DNA of 64,000 nucleotides from Lachnospiraceae bacterium (GTDB taxonomy: Bacteria > Bacillota > Clostridia > Lachnospirales > Lachnospiraceae). Within the stretch, counting starts at the first letter, position 1, and each line of letters starts with the position of its first letter. The stretch is taken from positions 44,152 to 108,151 of the forward strand of contig JAEEUS010000006.1 of assembly GCA_016290615.1 (NCBI GenBank). The letters are read 5' to 3'. Below the pieces are notes generated by a model, which saw only the letters and a program-made list of their open reading frames with translations, had not been told where the DNA came from and ran no database searches. Below are positions 27,613 to 36,532 of the stretch, one piece after another. Position numbers and translations under genes: made by a program.

Positions 27613-28341
27613 TTATCTTATTATCTTATCTTCGAGGATACATAACGGATTGTTCATGAATATCTTTTCCGCTGTCTCTTCCCCGTACTTTCCTGTTATA
27701 TACTTAATACACTTTGAAAGTGTCGGTGTTCTCTTTTTGTCCTCATGTGCATCAGTTGCTACAAAAGTCACCATACCGGCTTTCATCATACTCTTGCACT
27801 TGCTCTTTATCTGCCATCCGACCTCCCCCATAAGAGATGATGCATTTATTTGAAGATAGCATCCCTTATCTATGAGTTCGTATGCCCTGTCAGCTTCCTT
27901 CATAACATTGATATATCTCTCAACGTGAGCGATTATAGGGAAATATCCTGCCATTAGCATGTCTTCAACGCCTCTCTTGATATGCTCCCAGTCATCCATC
28001 GGAGTATATTCAAGCAGTATGTATCTTGAGCCAGCCATTGTAGCAGCCTTGCCAATGCTTAATCTTTCACCGACATCAGATCTGTAATATAACTCGTTTC
28101 CCGGATACAGATTTATATATATTCCTTCTTTTCTTGCTATATGCTTCAGTTCATCTATTCTTGCAAGCTGTTCAGATAAATAAATGTTTCGTCTGTTTGG
28201 TTTATTGTGAGGGGTCAGTATTATATCGGTGATACCATCGTTTTGAGCCATCTTAAGCATTCTTAGGCTCATTTCAATAGACTCGGATCCGTCATCAACT
28301 CCCCACATTATGTGATTATGTATGTCAAAAACTCTGTCCAT
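27613..28341 (-). CDS. CpsB/YwqE-type tyrosine-protein phosphatase (PHP domain)
   Basis: A 242-residue metal-dependent phosphatase of the PHP fold. MDRVFDIHNHIMWGVDDGS (metal-binding His-x-His), ILTPHNKPNR, GNELYY, PIIAHVERY and FVATDAHED carry the metal ligands. It removes phosphate from the CpsD tyrosine cluster. I chose the ATG at 28341; the frame runs further upstream to a TTG at 28425, but that extension crosses a strong hairpin and has no family match. The ATG has only a weak ribosome site (AAAGAA), while a purine-rich GGGGAGGG is locked in the hairpin 16 bases upstream, suggesting controlled translation. Confidence 0.9.
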   Translation of the reverse strand: MDRVFDIHNHIMWGVDDGSESIEMSLRMLKMAQNDGITDIILTPHNKPNRRNIYLSEQLARIDELKHIARKEGIYINLYPGNELYYRSDVGERLSIGKAATMAGSRYILLEYTPMDDWEHIKRGVEDMLMAGYFPIIAHVERYINVMKEADRAYELIDKGCYLQINASSLMGEVGWQIKSKCKSMMKAGMVTFVATDAHEDKKRTPTLSKCIKYITGKYGEETAEKIFMNNPLCILEDKIIR

Positions 28342-28470
28342 GTAATTCTTTATAATAGCCCTCCCCTTTCGAGGAGGGCTAACCCTTTCGGGATACGCTT
28401 CACGAAAAATAGTGTCTGCCCGCAAATTTATTTGTGGGCCTTATCATGCATGATAAAAATAACGTGCTGA
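28342..28470 (-). promoter_or_regulatory. Structured leader before the phosphatase gene
   Basis: The 129 bases between the secreted-protein gene and cpsB hold three structures. From 5-prime to 3-prime on the minus strand these are: a perfect 16-base palindrome (28441-28456, TTATCATG and its mirror); a 10-pair stem with one mismatch and a tight AT loop (28418-28439); and a perfect 10-pair stem closed by a GAAA tetraloop (28357-28380, one G-T pair). A GGG at about 28381-28384 could instead pair with the first CCC of the last stem, so two exclusive folds are possible. A short T-run follows the middle hairpin after about 7 bases. This looks like RNA-level control, but I match it to no known riboswitch. 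Confidence 0.5.
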
Positions 28471-29016
28471 TTACTCAGCTAATACTACAACGTAGCCTGT
28501 GCCCCTAAGGACAACATCTACATGTTCATCTCTTACTGAACTTGTGAGTTTAACCATCTCGTTTCCGACTTTCTGGTAAACACTTACTTTGTCAGTAGCT
28601 TTAATTCTCGGGCAATAGAAACTTGTCTGTACATTCTGATCATATCTGTTCTTTATACCGAACGTATTGATGATCTTTCTTTTTCCTGCAAAATCCTTGA
28701 TAGACTTTATTACAGGTTTGCCCAGTTTGAAGATATGGATCGTATAGTTGATTTTCTTTCCGTCAAGGTATACGCCTGTAGGAATTCCCATGGGTGCAAC
28801 ATCTTCGATTCCATCGATGGTAACAACCGAGTTGTTGCTGTATTCCTGTTCGCTCATACCTGCTTCTTCAGCAGCCTGCTGTAAAGCAGTCTTTCCACCG
28901 CCATTGCTGGTTGAGACAGTTGCGCTTACTGCCTGTGCAGAGGGTGAAGGAGCTGCTAAAACCGCACCTGAGAAAGCCATAACACCAACTAATACTAATG
29001 CTAAAAACTTCTTCAT
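28471..29016 (-). CDS. Secreted protein of unknown function at the head of the polysaccharide operon
   Basis: 181 residues with a classic signal peptide (MKKFLALVLVGVMAFSGAVLA, cut near APSPSAQA). The mature part has a Ser/Thr/Gly-rich linker, a short acidic segment (AAEEAGMSEQEYSNNSVVTID) and a beta-rich, basic C-terminal half (YTIHIFKLGKPVIKSIKDF ... VVLRGTGYVVVLAE). I recognise no family. GGAGAAATCTAATCGG precedes the ATG. Its place as second gene of the operon suggests an exported polymer- or wall-binding helper (inference). Confidence 0.75.
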   Translation of the reverse strand: MKKFLALVLVGVMAFSGAVLAAPSPSAQAVSATVSTSNGGGKTALQQAAEEAGMSEQEYSNNSVVTIDGIEDVAPMGIPTGVYLDGKKINYTIHIFKLGKPVIKSIKDFAGKRKIINTFGIKNRYDQNVQTSFYCPRIKATDKVSVYQKVGNEMVKLTSSVRDEHVDVVLRGTGYVVVLAE

Positions 29017-29082
29017 TCCGATTAGATTTCTCCTCTCTGTGTTCTGTGAAGCGTATATATCATCATTTTCATGATAATACCG

Positions 29083-29466
29083 TTAATCAGTCGCACCGCT
29101 TCCGGTCTCAGTCTTTACTTCAGATTCTTCCTTCGGATATTTTGCCGGAAATTCTCTCGATGCCTTTGCAACATTGCCGTCATAATCACAGACAGCATAA
29201 TAAACTACCGCGACATTTCTTTCCTTGTTTTCAAGGATCTTTTCGATAACGATTCTGTCGGTCATATCTCCGTCTTTGTTATCTGTTGCTGTCATCCCTG
29301 CAGTAAGAAGCGATGTATCCATATCCGGAGTATATACCGTATTGTCTGCAGTGAATGCCATCCTGGGTTCAACCCTGTCCTTTTTGATATAAAAGAAGCC
29401 GCAGATACATATCAGTAAAACATCTATTGTAATGAGTAAAAATATCACCCACGTATTTTTTTGCAT
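29083..29466 (-). CDS. Membrane-anchored small protein with a DUF5011-like Ig-type segment
   Basis: 127 residues: one N-terminal membrane helix (WVIFLLITIDVLLICICGFFYI), then an extracellular region. TATDNKDGDMTDRIVI resembles the DUF5011/HYR-type Ig-like fold, where the D-x-D-G-D pattern is conserved, and VVYYAVCDYDGNVAKASREF fits the following strand. The C-terminus is acidic and Ser/Thr-rich. It is the first gene after the consensus promoter at 29502-29530, with AAGGGG before the ATG. Function unknown; a small surface adaptor is plausible. Confidence 0.7.
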   Translation of the reverse strand: MQKNTWVIFLLITIDVLLICICGFFYIKKDRVEPRMAFTADNTVYTPDMDTSLLTAGMTATDNKDGDMTDRIVIEKILENKERNVAVVYYAVCDYDGNVAKASREFPAKYPKEESEVKTETGSGATD

Positions 29467-29501
29467 AGTATCCCCTTAGTATCCATATTATGTCAATTAA
29501 A

Positions 29502-29530
29502 ATTATAGGCAAAGCACATAAATATGTCAA
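29502..29530 (-). promoter_or_regulatory. Perfect consensus promoter of the exopolysaccharide operon
   Basis: On the minus strand TTGACA (29525-29530) and TATAAT (29502-29507) are separated by exactly 17 bases. The start of transcription would be near 29495, about 29 bases before the first ATG. Genes from 29466 down to 15551 are closely spaced on the same strand with no strong terminator in between, so this is the likely main promoter of the locus. Confidence 0.85.
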
Positions 29531-29544
29531 CTTTTTTCAGTATT

Positions 29545-29596
29545 GAAAAAGACCACATACAAGGCATTTCAATTGCCTGCCTCGCATATGGTCTTT
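29545..29596 (-). terminator. Rho-independent terminator after the GH43 gene
   Basis: A long imperfect stem (AAAGACC...GGTCTTT outer arms, AGGCA/TGCCT inner arms) is followed on the minus strand by TTTTT. It ends the glycosidase transcription unit and insulates the polysaccharide promoter 15 bases further on. Confidence 0.8.
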
Positions 29597-29629
29597 GTAA
29601 GTGCGTTATAGAATTATGTAAACTGTAAT

Positions 29630-30631
29630 TTATTTCTCAAGATGGTCATACGGGAAGATGGTCTTTATAGTACCGTCTGCATTGTATTCTATCTCGGTAT
29701 ACTTAACATTTCTGCGGTGATTGATGCCGTTTGAAAGCTCACAATCATGATAGAAAAGATACCATTTTCCATGATACTCGATGATCGAATGGTGAGTTGT
29801 CCATCCAAGTACAGGCTCCATCAGTCTTCCTCTGTATGTGAAAGGGCCCTTAGGATCAGTACCTGTTGCATAAACGAGATAATGCGTCGTACCTGTTGAA
29901 TATGACAGATAGTAGAGTCCGTTGTACTTATGCATCCACGGTCCCTCAAAGTATCTTCTGGCTTCATCTCCTGCCTTTATCGGATCTCCGTTCTCATCAA
30001 GTATCTGTATCATCTTGGGTGTCTCTTTAAAAGACTTCATATCATCGCTTAATTGCGCAACGAACGGTCCGAGTGCAGCTTCATCGCCCTTTGGTCCGTC
30101 TGCTCCGGGTATCATATCGGGATCACCCTTAACAAAAGAGCCTGTCTGCCACTTTTCAAGCTGACCTCCCCAGAGACCTCCGTTGTACATATAGTATTTA
30201 CCGTCTTCATCCTCGAATACGGCGGGATCAATGCTCATGCTGCCTTCGATATAGTTATCTTCAGCCTTGAAAGGTCCAACAGGACTGTCGCTCACTGCAA
30301 CACCGACACGGAAAATGCCTTCCTTGTCTCTTGCAGGGAAGTACAGATAATACTTTCCGTCTTTCTTCGCTACGTCGGGTGCCCACATCTGTTTGCTGAC
30401 CCATTTGATATCCTTCATGTGAAGGGCTTCGCCGTTGTCTACGCAGTCCGCGTCCAGATTATCCATTGATAAGATGTGATAATCCTCCATCTGATACTCG
30501 TCACCGTCATCGTTGTCTTCGCCTTCATGAGCGATATCATGTGACGGATATACATATATCTTGTCATCAAATACGTGTGCAGAAGGATCTGCGGTAAAAA
30601 TGTGTGATACAAGTGGTGTTCTCTGTTTCAT
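29630..30631 (-). CDS. Glycoside hydrolase family 43 (beta-xylosidase / arabinofuranosidase-like), cytoplasmic
   Basis: A 333-residue single-domain enzyme with a five-bladed propeller. The three GH43 acids are visible: Asp15 in TADPSAHVF (base), Asp135 in SIDPAVFED (pKa helper) and Glu229 in RRYFEGPWMHKY (acid). No signal peptide, so it acts inside the cell on imported xylo- or arabino-oligosaccharides. AAGGAG precedes the ATG. It is the last gene of the unit containing the aminotransferase, and a terminator follows. Exact substrate cannot be told. Confidence 0.92.
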   Translation of the reverse strand: MKQRTPLVSHIFTADPSAHVFDDKIYVYPSHDIAHEGEDNDDGDEYQMEDYHILSMDNLDADCVDNGEALHMKDIKWVSKQMWAPDVAKKDGKYYLYFPARDKEGIFRVGVAVSDSPVGPFKAEDNYIEGSMSIDPAVFEDEDGKYYMYNGGLWGGQLEKWQTGSFVKGDPDMIPGADGPKGDEAALGPFVAQLSDDMKSFKETPKMIQILDENGDPIKAGDEARRYFEGPWMHKYNGLYYLSYSTGTTHYLVYATGTDPKGPFTYRGRLMEPVLGWTTHHSIIEYHGKWYLFYHDCELSNGINHRRNVKYTEIEYNADGTIKTIFPYDHLEK

Positions 30632-30699
30632 TTTGTCTCCTTAATGTTAAATATTCCCCCGATGTTGCACGGGCACTTATATGTGCATTTTAAAGTGCT

Positions 30700-31986
30700 T
30701 TATTTAAAGCACTCTATGATCGCCTTTATAACGACATCCTGTTCTTCGGCAGTCATCTTGTTATCCGAAGGCAGGCATAAGCCTCTGTTAAAGATATCAG
30801 CACCGACATCAATGCATCCGCCTTCAATATATGCGTTTGTCTTTGCTCTCGCATTACCGTCTTTGTTTATGAACGGATTGAGCCTGTAGATTGGCTGCAT
30901 ATGCATAGGCTTCCAGATAGGTCTTCCCTCGGCATTTACAGATACTATGGCTTCGAGTATCTCTGTAGGGCATGACTTGCCTTCTTGAGGTATATACACG
31001 GCCTCGTTATCGGAACGGACCTGTCTGCACATTGCATCCTTATCTATGATCATGCAACTTAACCAGTAGTTAGGCTCACAATCTGATCCGTTAAACGGAT
31101 TCATTGATACTGGAAGATCCTTTAAGCCTTCCTTATACCTTTCATAAATAGCCTTTTTCTTTGAAATATGTTCCTCAAGATAAGGTATCTGGCCTCTTAT
31201 CACTCCGGCTATCACATTACTCATCCTGTAATTATATCCAAGTTCCTCATGCTGATACCAGGGTGCTGCTTCTCTTGCCTGTGTAGACCACTTTCTTACC
31301 TTTTCAGCCGCTTCTTTGCTCTCTGTCAGGAGCATACCGCCACTTGAACCTGTTATTATCTTGTTTCCGTTAAAGCTTATCGCATTGTACTTTCCGAAAT
31401 TACCGGTCTGTATTCCTTTATATGACGCACCGAGTGATTCGGCTGCATCCTCTATGATGATAGCGCCATGTCTGTCGCAGATCTCTTTTATCTTATCAAG
31501 TTTTGATGGTGTTCCGTACAGGTTAGCTACTACAACGAGTTTTACTTCGGGATATATCTCAAAGGCTTTCTCTAAAGCTACCGGATCCATATTCCAGGTG
31601 TCATATTCTGTATCTATAAATACAGGGATGCCGCCTTCATAAACAATAGGATTTACTGTGGCATCAAAGGTCATATCTGTGCAGAATACTCTTTTACCTT
31701 CAAGTGCGCCATGTCCCACCTGAGGCTGTCCGTAAAGATCGATTCCTGCAAGTTTTGCAGCCATATGGAGTGCTGCCGTTCCTGAAGAAAGACCTACAGC
31801 ATAAGTGCATCCTACCTTTTTGCAGATAAGTTCTTCTGCCGTATCGATATTCTTTCCGACAGTAGTCATCCAGTTGGTATCGTACGCTTCCTGTATATAC
31901 TTCATTTCCTCGCCGTGCATGGTAGCTGTTGCAAGGAATATCTTCTTATCCAGTTTTTTTAGATCGTTGTTTTTATTAAATGCCAT
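30700..31986 (-). CDS. DegT/DnrJ/EryC1/StrS family PLP aminotransferase (sugar aminotransferase)
   Basis: 428 residues. Fold-type I aminotransferase of nucleotide-sugar pathways: GLSSGTAALHMAAKLAGI, VFCTDMTFDATVNPIVYEGG, IIEDAAESLGASYKG, and the PLP-lysine region ISFNGNKIITGSSGGMLL. Such enzymes make amino sugars on UDP, as PglE/WecE do. It could supply the polysaccharide locus, though it is separated from it by a terminator. The last codons form half of a small hairpin (30693-30712) that may end some transcripts. Confidence 0.92.
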   Translation of the reverse strand: MAFNKNNDLKKLDKKIFLATATMHGEEMKYIQEAYDTNWMTTVGKNIDTAEELICKKVGCTYAVGLSSGTAALHMAAKLAGIDLYGQPQVGHGALEGKRVFCTDMTFDATVNPIVYEGGIPVFIDTEYDTWNMDPVALEKAFEIYPEVKLVVVANLYGTPSKLDKIKEICDRHGAIIIEDAAESLGASYKGIQTGNFGKYNAISFNGNKIITGSSGGMLLTESKEAAEKVRKWSTQAREAAPWYQHEELGYNYRMSNVIAGVIRGQIPYLEEHISKKKAIYERYKEGLKDLPVSMNPFNGSDCEPNYWLSCMIIDKDAMCRQVRSDNEAVYIPQEGKSCPTEILEAIVSVNAEGRPIWKPMHMQPIYRLNPFINKDGNARAKTNAYIEGGCIDVGADIFNRGLCLPSDNKMTAEEQDVVIKAIIECFK

Positions 31987-32033
31987 AATAAATGCTCTCC
32001 AGCAGTTAATATATCATCGTTTTATAAGAATCG

Positions 32034-33941
32034 TCAATCAGCTTTTAGACTGCCACCTTCAAGTAATGTCTTTAATTCTTCACGCATCAGAGGTTTTGAG
32101 AAAAGATATCCCTGCACCATATCACAGCCTAGATCCTTCAAGAAATCATATTCCTCTTTTGTCTCAACGCCCTCTGCGAGCGAATGCATATTTAGACTTC
32201 CCGCCATTCTTATGATATTTTCAAGGATAGGTCTCAGATTATCGCTGTTTCCGAAATCCTCCAAAAATCTCATATCGATCTTTAATACGTCAAAATCATA
32301 GTCCTTTAAGACATTAAGTGAAGAATAACCTGACCCGAAATCATCAAGCCAGATCTTGAAGCCTTCTTTTCTCAGCTTTTCCATCGCTTTCTTAAGCTCA
32401 GTCTTACTCTCGTTAAGCGTGCTTTCTGTTACTTCAATGACCAAGAGATCTCTCGGAATGCCTTTAGCAGTTTCTATTATACTTTCTGCTATATCACACA
32501 GATCAAAATCAAGTCTTGACAGATTTACTGATACATGCAGCGGCTTATTCTTTTCTGACATTGCAGATCTGATATCATCACATACCAGTTTTATCACATG
32601 CAAATCGAGTTTATGTATAAGCCTGAACTCCTCCAGTGTCTCGATGAATTCGCCTGGTGAGAGCAGACCGTACTGAGGATCTCTCCATCTGGCAAGGGCT
32701 TCAAGCCCGCATACGCTTCCTTTTTTCGCATCAATAACAGGCTGATAGAAAATCTCAATATGACCGTTTTCGATAGCACTGTCCAGATGACTGATTATGT
32801 ATCTCTTTCTCAGTTGTTGTTCATGCAGTTTTTCATCATATATGCAGTATAACTTGTCTGATTCATGTTTTATGCTTGTAGCTGCAAATCTTGCTCTGTC
32901 ACATAAAAGGCTTATATCTTCAGGACCCGAACCGTCCTTTTTCATTCCGTCTGTTCTATAGATTCCCGCTTTTATCCTTAGGAATGTCTCTCCCTCAAGA
33001 TCGGATAATCTCTTCTGAAGGACATCTATCTTCTTTTGCGGCTCTTCATCATCTATGAGAACAACAAAGTGATCATCAGAAAGCCTTGCTGTCTCTCCTT
33101 CAGAATACTCGCTTTTTATATATGATGCCATCCTGACAAGAAGTTCGTTTCCCTTAAGGAATCCGTAGCGTTCATTGTATGTCTTGAAATTCTCGATATC
33201 AAAATACAGGAATGTAAGGCTTTTGCCTTTCTCACATGCAGCCTTTAACATGTTCTGGCCATGTCTTCTGAAGTGATGCATGTTGTATATGCCAGTCAGT
33301 TCATCATGTGTCGAGATAGATTCAAGATCATCAGCCTTTTCTGCTTCATTGAGTCTCTGGTTGTAATTGCCGACGCTTATCATCACAGCAGCCACAAATG
33401 TCGTGAACATGTTGACATCAGTAGCAACGGTCGCAGGCATAGCCTTGTCACAGATATAGTAAAATCCGCCGAATGTGACAGCCAAAAGAACGACTGAGAT
33501 ATATGGTCTCCACACCACAAGGCATCCCACAAACAGGATCATTGTCAAAAAGCTTAGTATCTGTTCGCCCTTAAGATAATCCAGGTATGAGATATACATG
33601 CCAAATCCGACGCAAACGGTAGTATAAATACACATTGCCGTCATGAGCTTTGTGTGATTTATCTTCTTTCCCTTAATATATGAGACCGCCATAGTAAGCA
33701 TCAAAACACTGGCACCAAGCAGCACCAGATAAAGCCTCATATGTGTAGCTATCCATTCAGGAGATCTTTGCTCTATCTTAAACAGTACTATCCCCAAAGT
33801 ACGCAGAGTCATCCACAGCTCAACAAAGATAACAAAGACACACATGCACGATATGGATTTCATGTTAGATGAATCGATATAGTCGGTCACATAAGGACTG
33901 TGTTCGGACAATCCGCTCCATCGCTTAAGTTTTTCCTTCAT
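32034..33941 (-). CDS. Cyclic di-GMP phosphodiesterase: membrane domain, degenerate GGDEF, intact EAL
   Basis: 635 residues. About six N-terminal membrane helices (30-190), a GGDEF-like domain (205-375) whose signature reads SDDHF at 288-292 and so should not make cyclic di-GMP, and a C-terminal EAL domain. The EAL part keeps GLEALARW (EAL at 414-416), VNLSRLDF, VIEVTEST, WLDDFGSGYSSL, LKIDMRF and LAEGVET, the metal and catalytic residues. It should degrade cyclic di-GMP and oppose the cyclase at 14028-15116. The dead GGDEF may sense GTP. It lies 16 bases after the GH3 gene. Confidence 0.92.
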   Translation of the reverse strand: MKEKLKRWSGLSEHSPYVTDYIDSSNMKSISCMCVFVIFVELWMTLRTLGIVLFKIEQRSPEWIATHMRLYLVLLGASVLMLTMAVSYIKGKKINHTKLMTAMCIYTTVCVGFGMYISYLDYLKGEQILSFLTMILFVGCLVVWRPYISVVLLAVTFGGFYYICDKAMPATVATDVNMFTTFVAAVMISVGNYNQRLNEAEKADDLESISTHDELTGIYNMHHFRRHGQNMLKAACEKGKSLTFLYFDIENFKTYNERYGFLKGNELLVRMASYIKSEYSEGETARLSDDHFVVLIDDEEPQKKIDVLQKRLSDLEGETFLRIKAGIYRTDGMKKDGSGPEDISLLCDRARFAATSIKHESDKLYCIYDEKLHEQQLRKRYIISHLDSAIENGHIEIFYQPVIDAKKGSVCGLEALARWRDPQYGLLSPGEFIETLEEFRLIHKLDLHVIKLVCDDIRSAMSEKNKPLHVSVNLSRLDFDLCDIAESIIETAKGIPRDLLVIEVTESTLNESKTELKKAMEKLRKEGFKIWLDDFGSGYSSLNVLKDYDFDVLKIDMRFLEDFGNSDNLRPILENIIRMAGSLNMHSLAEGVETKEEYDFLKDLGCDMVQGYLFSKPLMREELKTLLEGGSLKAD

Positions 33942-33957
33942 TCTATGTTTCTGCCCT

Positions 33958-36522
33958 CTATCTGAGTCTTAGTATAAGTTTGATTATGTTCTTACAGCAA
34001 AACTGAAGATCCGCTTTTGTTATCCTGAAGCCGTCTATTTCTTTATTACTGTTTACAGATTCTATTATATCATCTATGTTCTTTTCACAACCCGGCATCT
34101 GTATATCGTCACCGGCATATATGCATCCACTAGATGCTGATATGGGATAATGAGCACCATACTTGCCTGTAAGTCCCGGCACATCCTGGCTTGTCAGCCA
34201 GTCAGTCATTACCATGCCATCAAACTTCCACTCGTCTCTTAATGCCTTCTGGGTGAGATCTCTGCTGTTTGCAGTATGGATACCGTTTATGAGATTGTAG
34301 CTTGTCATAACAGATGCTGGATTCGATTCCTTGACAGCTATCTCAAATCCCTTAAGATAGATCTCTCTTAATGCTCTTTCCTTTATATGAACATTAACAA
34401 AGTATCTGTTATCTTCCTGGTTGTTTGCAGCAAAATGCTTTATTGTAGTCCCTCTTCCACTGTTCTTCTGGACACCTCTTGTCATTGCCGCAGCGATCTT
34501 TCCAGCTATGAGAGGATCTTCAGAATAGTATTCAAAGTTTCGTCCGCATAGTGGATTTCTGTGAATGTTCATAGCAGGAGCCAGCCATAAAACGACTCCG
34601 AACTGTTCCATCTCGGATCCTATCATCTCTCCTACGGATTCGACCATATCCGTATTCCATGACTGTGCAAGAGCCCATCCGATCGGAATTGCAGTACAGT
34701 ACTGATAATAGTCTATCGCATCTTTAGGTGTATCTTCAGGCCATGGTTTTATCAGATCTCCGAATACGGCTCCTCCTGGAAGTACCTTGCCGTTTGTGTC
34801 AGTCTTAAAATGCGGCTGCAGTCTTAATCCCGCCGGACCGTCAGCCATAATCATCGTATCAACATGACGAAGATCCTTAAGGACAGATGATGTATCACCA
34901 GCAGCTCCCGGAACTGTGAATGCATCGGCAACGGTTATGCTTCCGTCGCTTCGTCTCAGCGTTCCCACACACATCCTAGCCATCTCTTCAACCGTTAGCT
35001 GGGCAATGAGTTCATCGAGAGTATTTTTGCCGTTTCTTACATCATCTAATGATATAGTCTCGCCTTTATGGCTATCTATGAGTTCTTCTTTTACGCCTGA
35101 GTACTCATGCCTTATGGTACTTATGCATGCAGTATCGATGTTTATGATCTCGGCATAGCACTTTTTGTCAACACCGCTCGGATCAAAATCGTTTTCATTT
35201 ATACCAGATACTATCTCTTCAAAATCATCATCAACAGGACAGATATGCTCGCAGATCTCTGTTATCTTTTCATCCGCGACTCTTAATATGGATGCTGGCT
35301 TTGTATGTCTAGAATCCTCTCCGTATCTGACTATGTAATCACCTGCTTCAATTATATATGAGCATGTCTTTTCATCAAACGATGCCAGTGACGCTATATC
35401 AAATACAGCGGTTATATCCTGTTCTTCTTTTGGGCGAAGTTCCTTGCTCTTTACCCAGGCTTTCAGTTCCTGGTATGGAGTTGAAAGCTTCTTTCCAGGA
35501 GCAGATACATAGATCTGTACAACAGCCTTTCCGCTGTATACTCCTCCTGTATTCTTTATTTTGAAATCTATGCTGATCTTGTCTTTTATCTGAGCTATCT
35601 TAACCGCGTTTATTGAAAACTCCGTATAGCTTAAGCCATAGCCGAAAGGATATGTTACATTTTGGGCAAAAGTATCAAAATATCTGTATCCTACATATAT
35701 CCCGTCCTTGTAGTAATCCTCATGGACATTTCCGTTGTTTAATCCAAACTCTGCGCTGGAAGGATAATCCATGTATTCCAGAGCCCACGTATCCGTTAGG
35801 TGACCGGACGGAGTTGTCACTCCTGTCATCATGTCAACGAGTACATCTCCTCCCAGATTGCCCAGCTGACTCATAAGAACAATGGAATCGACTCCGTCCA
35901 TATCCTGAATCTCTTTCATCTGAACAATCCCGCCGACATTTAGCACAACAATAAGCCTGCAGGGAGATTTGGCAAGCTTTTTTATATTTGACATCTCATT
36001 TTCACTTAAGAGATAGTCGCCTTTATCAGCCTTTCTGTCGACTCCTTCTCCAGATGTTCTTGCTATGACATAGACAGCAGTCACATCACTTATATCATCA
36101 TCATTAACAAGTGCATCATCGGGTTTGCTGTATGGAAAATTAAACGACAGATATTCTGACGGTGTACCGGTCTGTACGGATTTATTCTTTATGAATTCAG
36201 CATATTCAGCTTTAGAATTCTTTAAGATCTTTTCGTTCCTGTCGAGCCAGTCTTTTGTAATTATCTCAAAACCCGCATTCTCAAATCCCTGTTCTATGGT
36301 CGTATTGCTTCTGGTGTTAACATCACCTGAGCCTGTTCCGCCCTTGACGGTTCCTCTTGCTCCGCCTCCAAAAAGCGCGATCTTTCCTTCGCGGCTGATA
36401 GGAAGCGTACCGTTGTTTTTAAGAAGCACTATGCACTCAGCAGCCATTCGAGCTGCAAGTTTGGCGTTATCTATTTCTCTTTGAGTTATCTCATTTGTAG
36501 TTGATGCGTATATCCTGCCCAT
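33958..36522 (-). CDS. Glycoside hydrolase family 3 beta-glucosidase with permuted domain order
   Basis: 854 residues. The usual C-terminal GH3 domain comes first (AARMAAECIVLLKNNGTLPIS to GYRYFDTFAQNVTYPFGYGLSYTEF), followed by a fibronectin-III-like part (to about 415), then the TIM-barrel domain at the C-terminus (LTVEEMARMCVGT ... MADGPAGLRLQ ... GRNFEYYSEDP ... KHFAANNQEDNR ... VMTDW). The nucleophile is Asp774 in VMTDW. This reversed order is known from Butyrivibrio and Ruminococcus beta-glucosidases. No signal peptide; it would cleave imported oligosaccharides. GAGGAGG precedes the ATG; it starts 10 bases after the aldo/keto reductase. Confidence 0.93.
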   Translation of the reverse strand: MGRIYASTTNEITQREIDNAKLAARMAAECIVLLKNNGTLPISREGKIALFGGGARGTVKGGTGSGDVNTRSNTTIEQGFENAGFEIITKDWLDRNEKILKNSKAEYAEFIKNKSVQTGTPSEYLSFNFPYSKPDDALVNDDDISDVTAVYVIARTSGEGVDRKADKGDYLLSENEMSNIKKLAKSPCRLIVVLNVGGIVQMKEIQDMDGVDSIVLMSQLGNLGGDVLVDMMTGVTTPSGHLTDTWALEYMDYPSSAEFGLNNGNVHEDYYKDGIYVGYRYFDTFAQNVTYPFGYGLSYTEFSINAVKIAQIKDKISIDFKIKNTGGVYSGKAVVQIYVSAPGKKLSTPYQELKAWVKSKELRPKEEQDITAVFDIASLASFDEKTCSYIIEAGDYIVRYGEDSRHTKPASILRVADEKITEICEHICPVDDDFEEIVSGINENDFDPSGVDKKCYAEIINIDTACISTIRHEYSGVKEELIDSHKGETISLDDVRNGKNTLDELIAQLTVEEMARMCVGTLRRSDGSITVADAFTVPGAAGDTSSVLKDLRHVDTMIMADGPAGLRLQPHFKTDTNGKVLPGGAVFGDLIKPWPEDTPKDAIDYYQYCTAIPIGWALAQSWNTDMVESVGEMIGSEMEQFGVVLWLAPAMNIHRNPLCGRNFEYYSEDPLIAGKIAAAMTRGVQKNSGRGTTIKHFAANNQEDNRYFVNVHIKERALREIYLKGFEIAVKESNPASVMTSYNLINGIHTANSRDLTQKALRDEWKFDGMVMTDWLTSQDVPGLTGKYGAHYPISASSGCIYAGDDIQMPGCEKNIDDIIESVNSNKEIDGFRITKADLQFCCKNIIKLILRLR

Positions 36523-36532
36523 TTAGCCTCCT

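Noticed and set aside
28342..28425. 28-residue N-terminal extension of the CpsB-type phosphatase
   Set aside because: Begins with TTG inside a hairpin without ribosome site, and the extra residues do not belong to the PHP domain.
28342..28470. Cyclic di-GMP or other known riboswitch in the phosphatase leader
   Set aside because: Consensus segments of the GEMM aptamer and other classes I know are not present; described only as structured leader.
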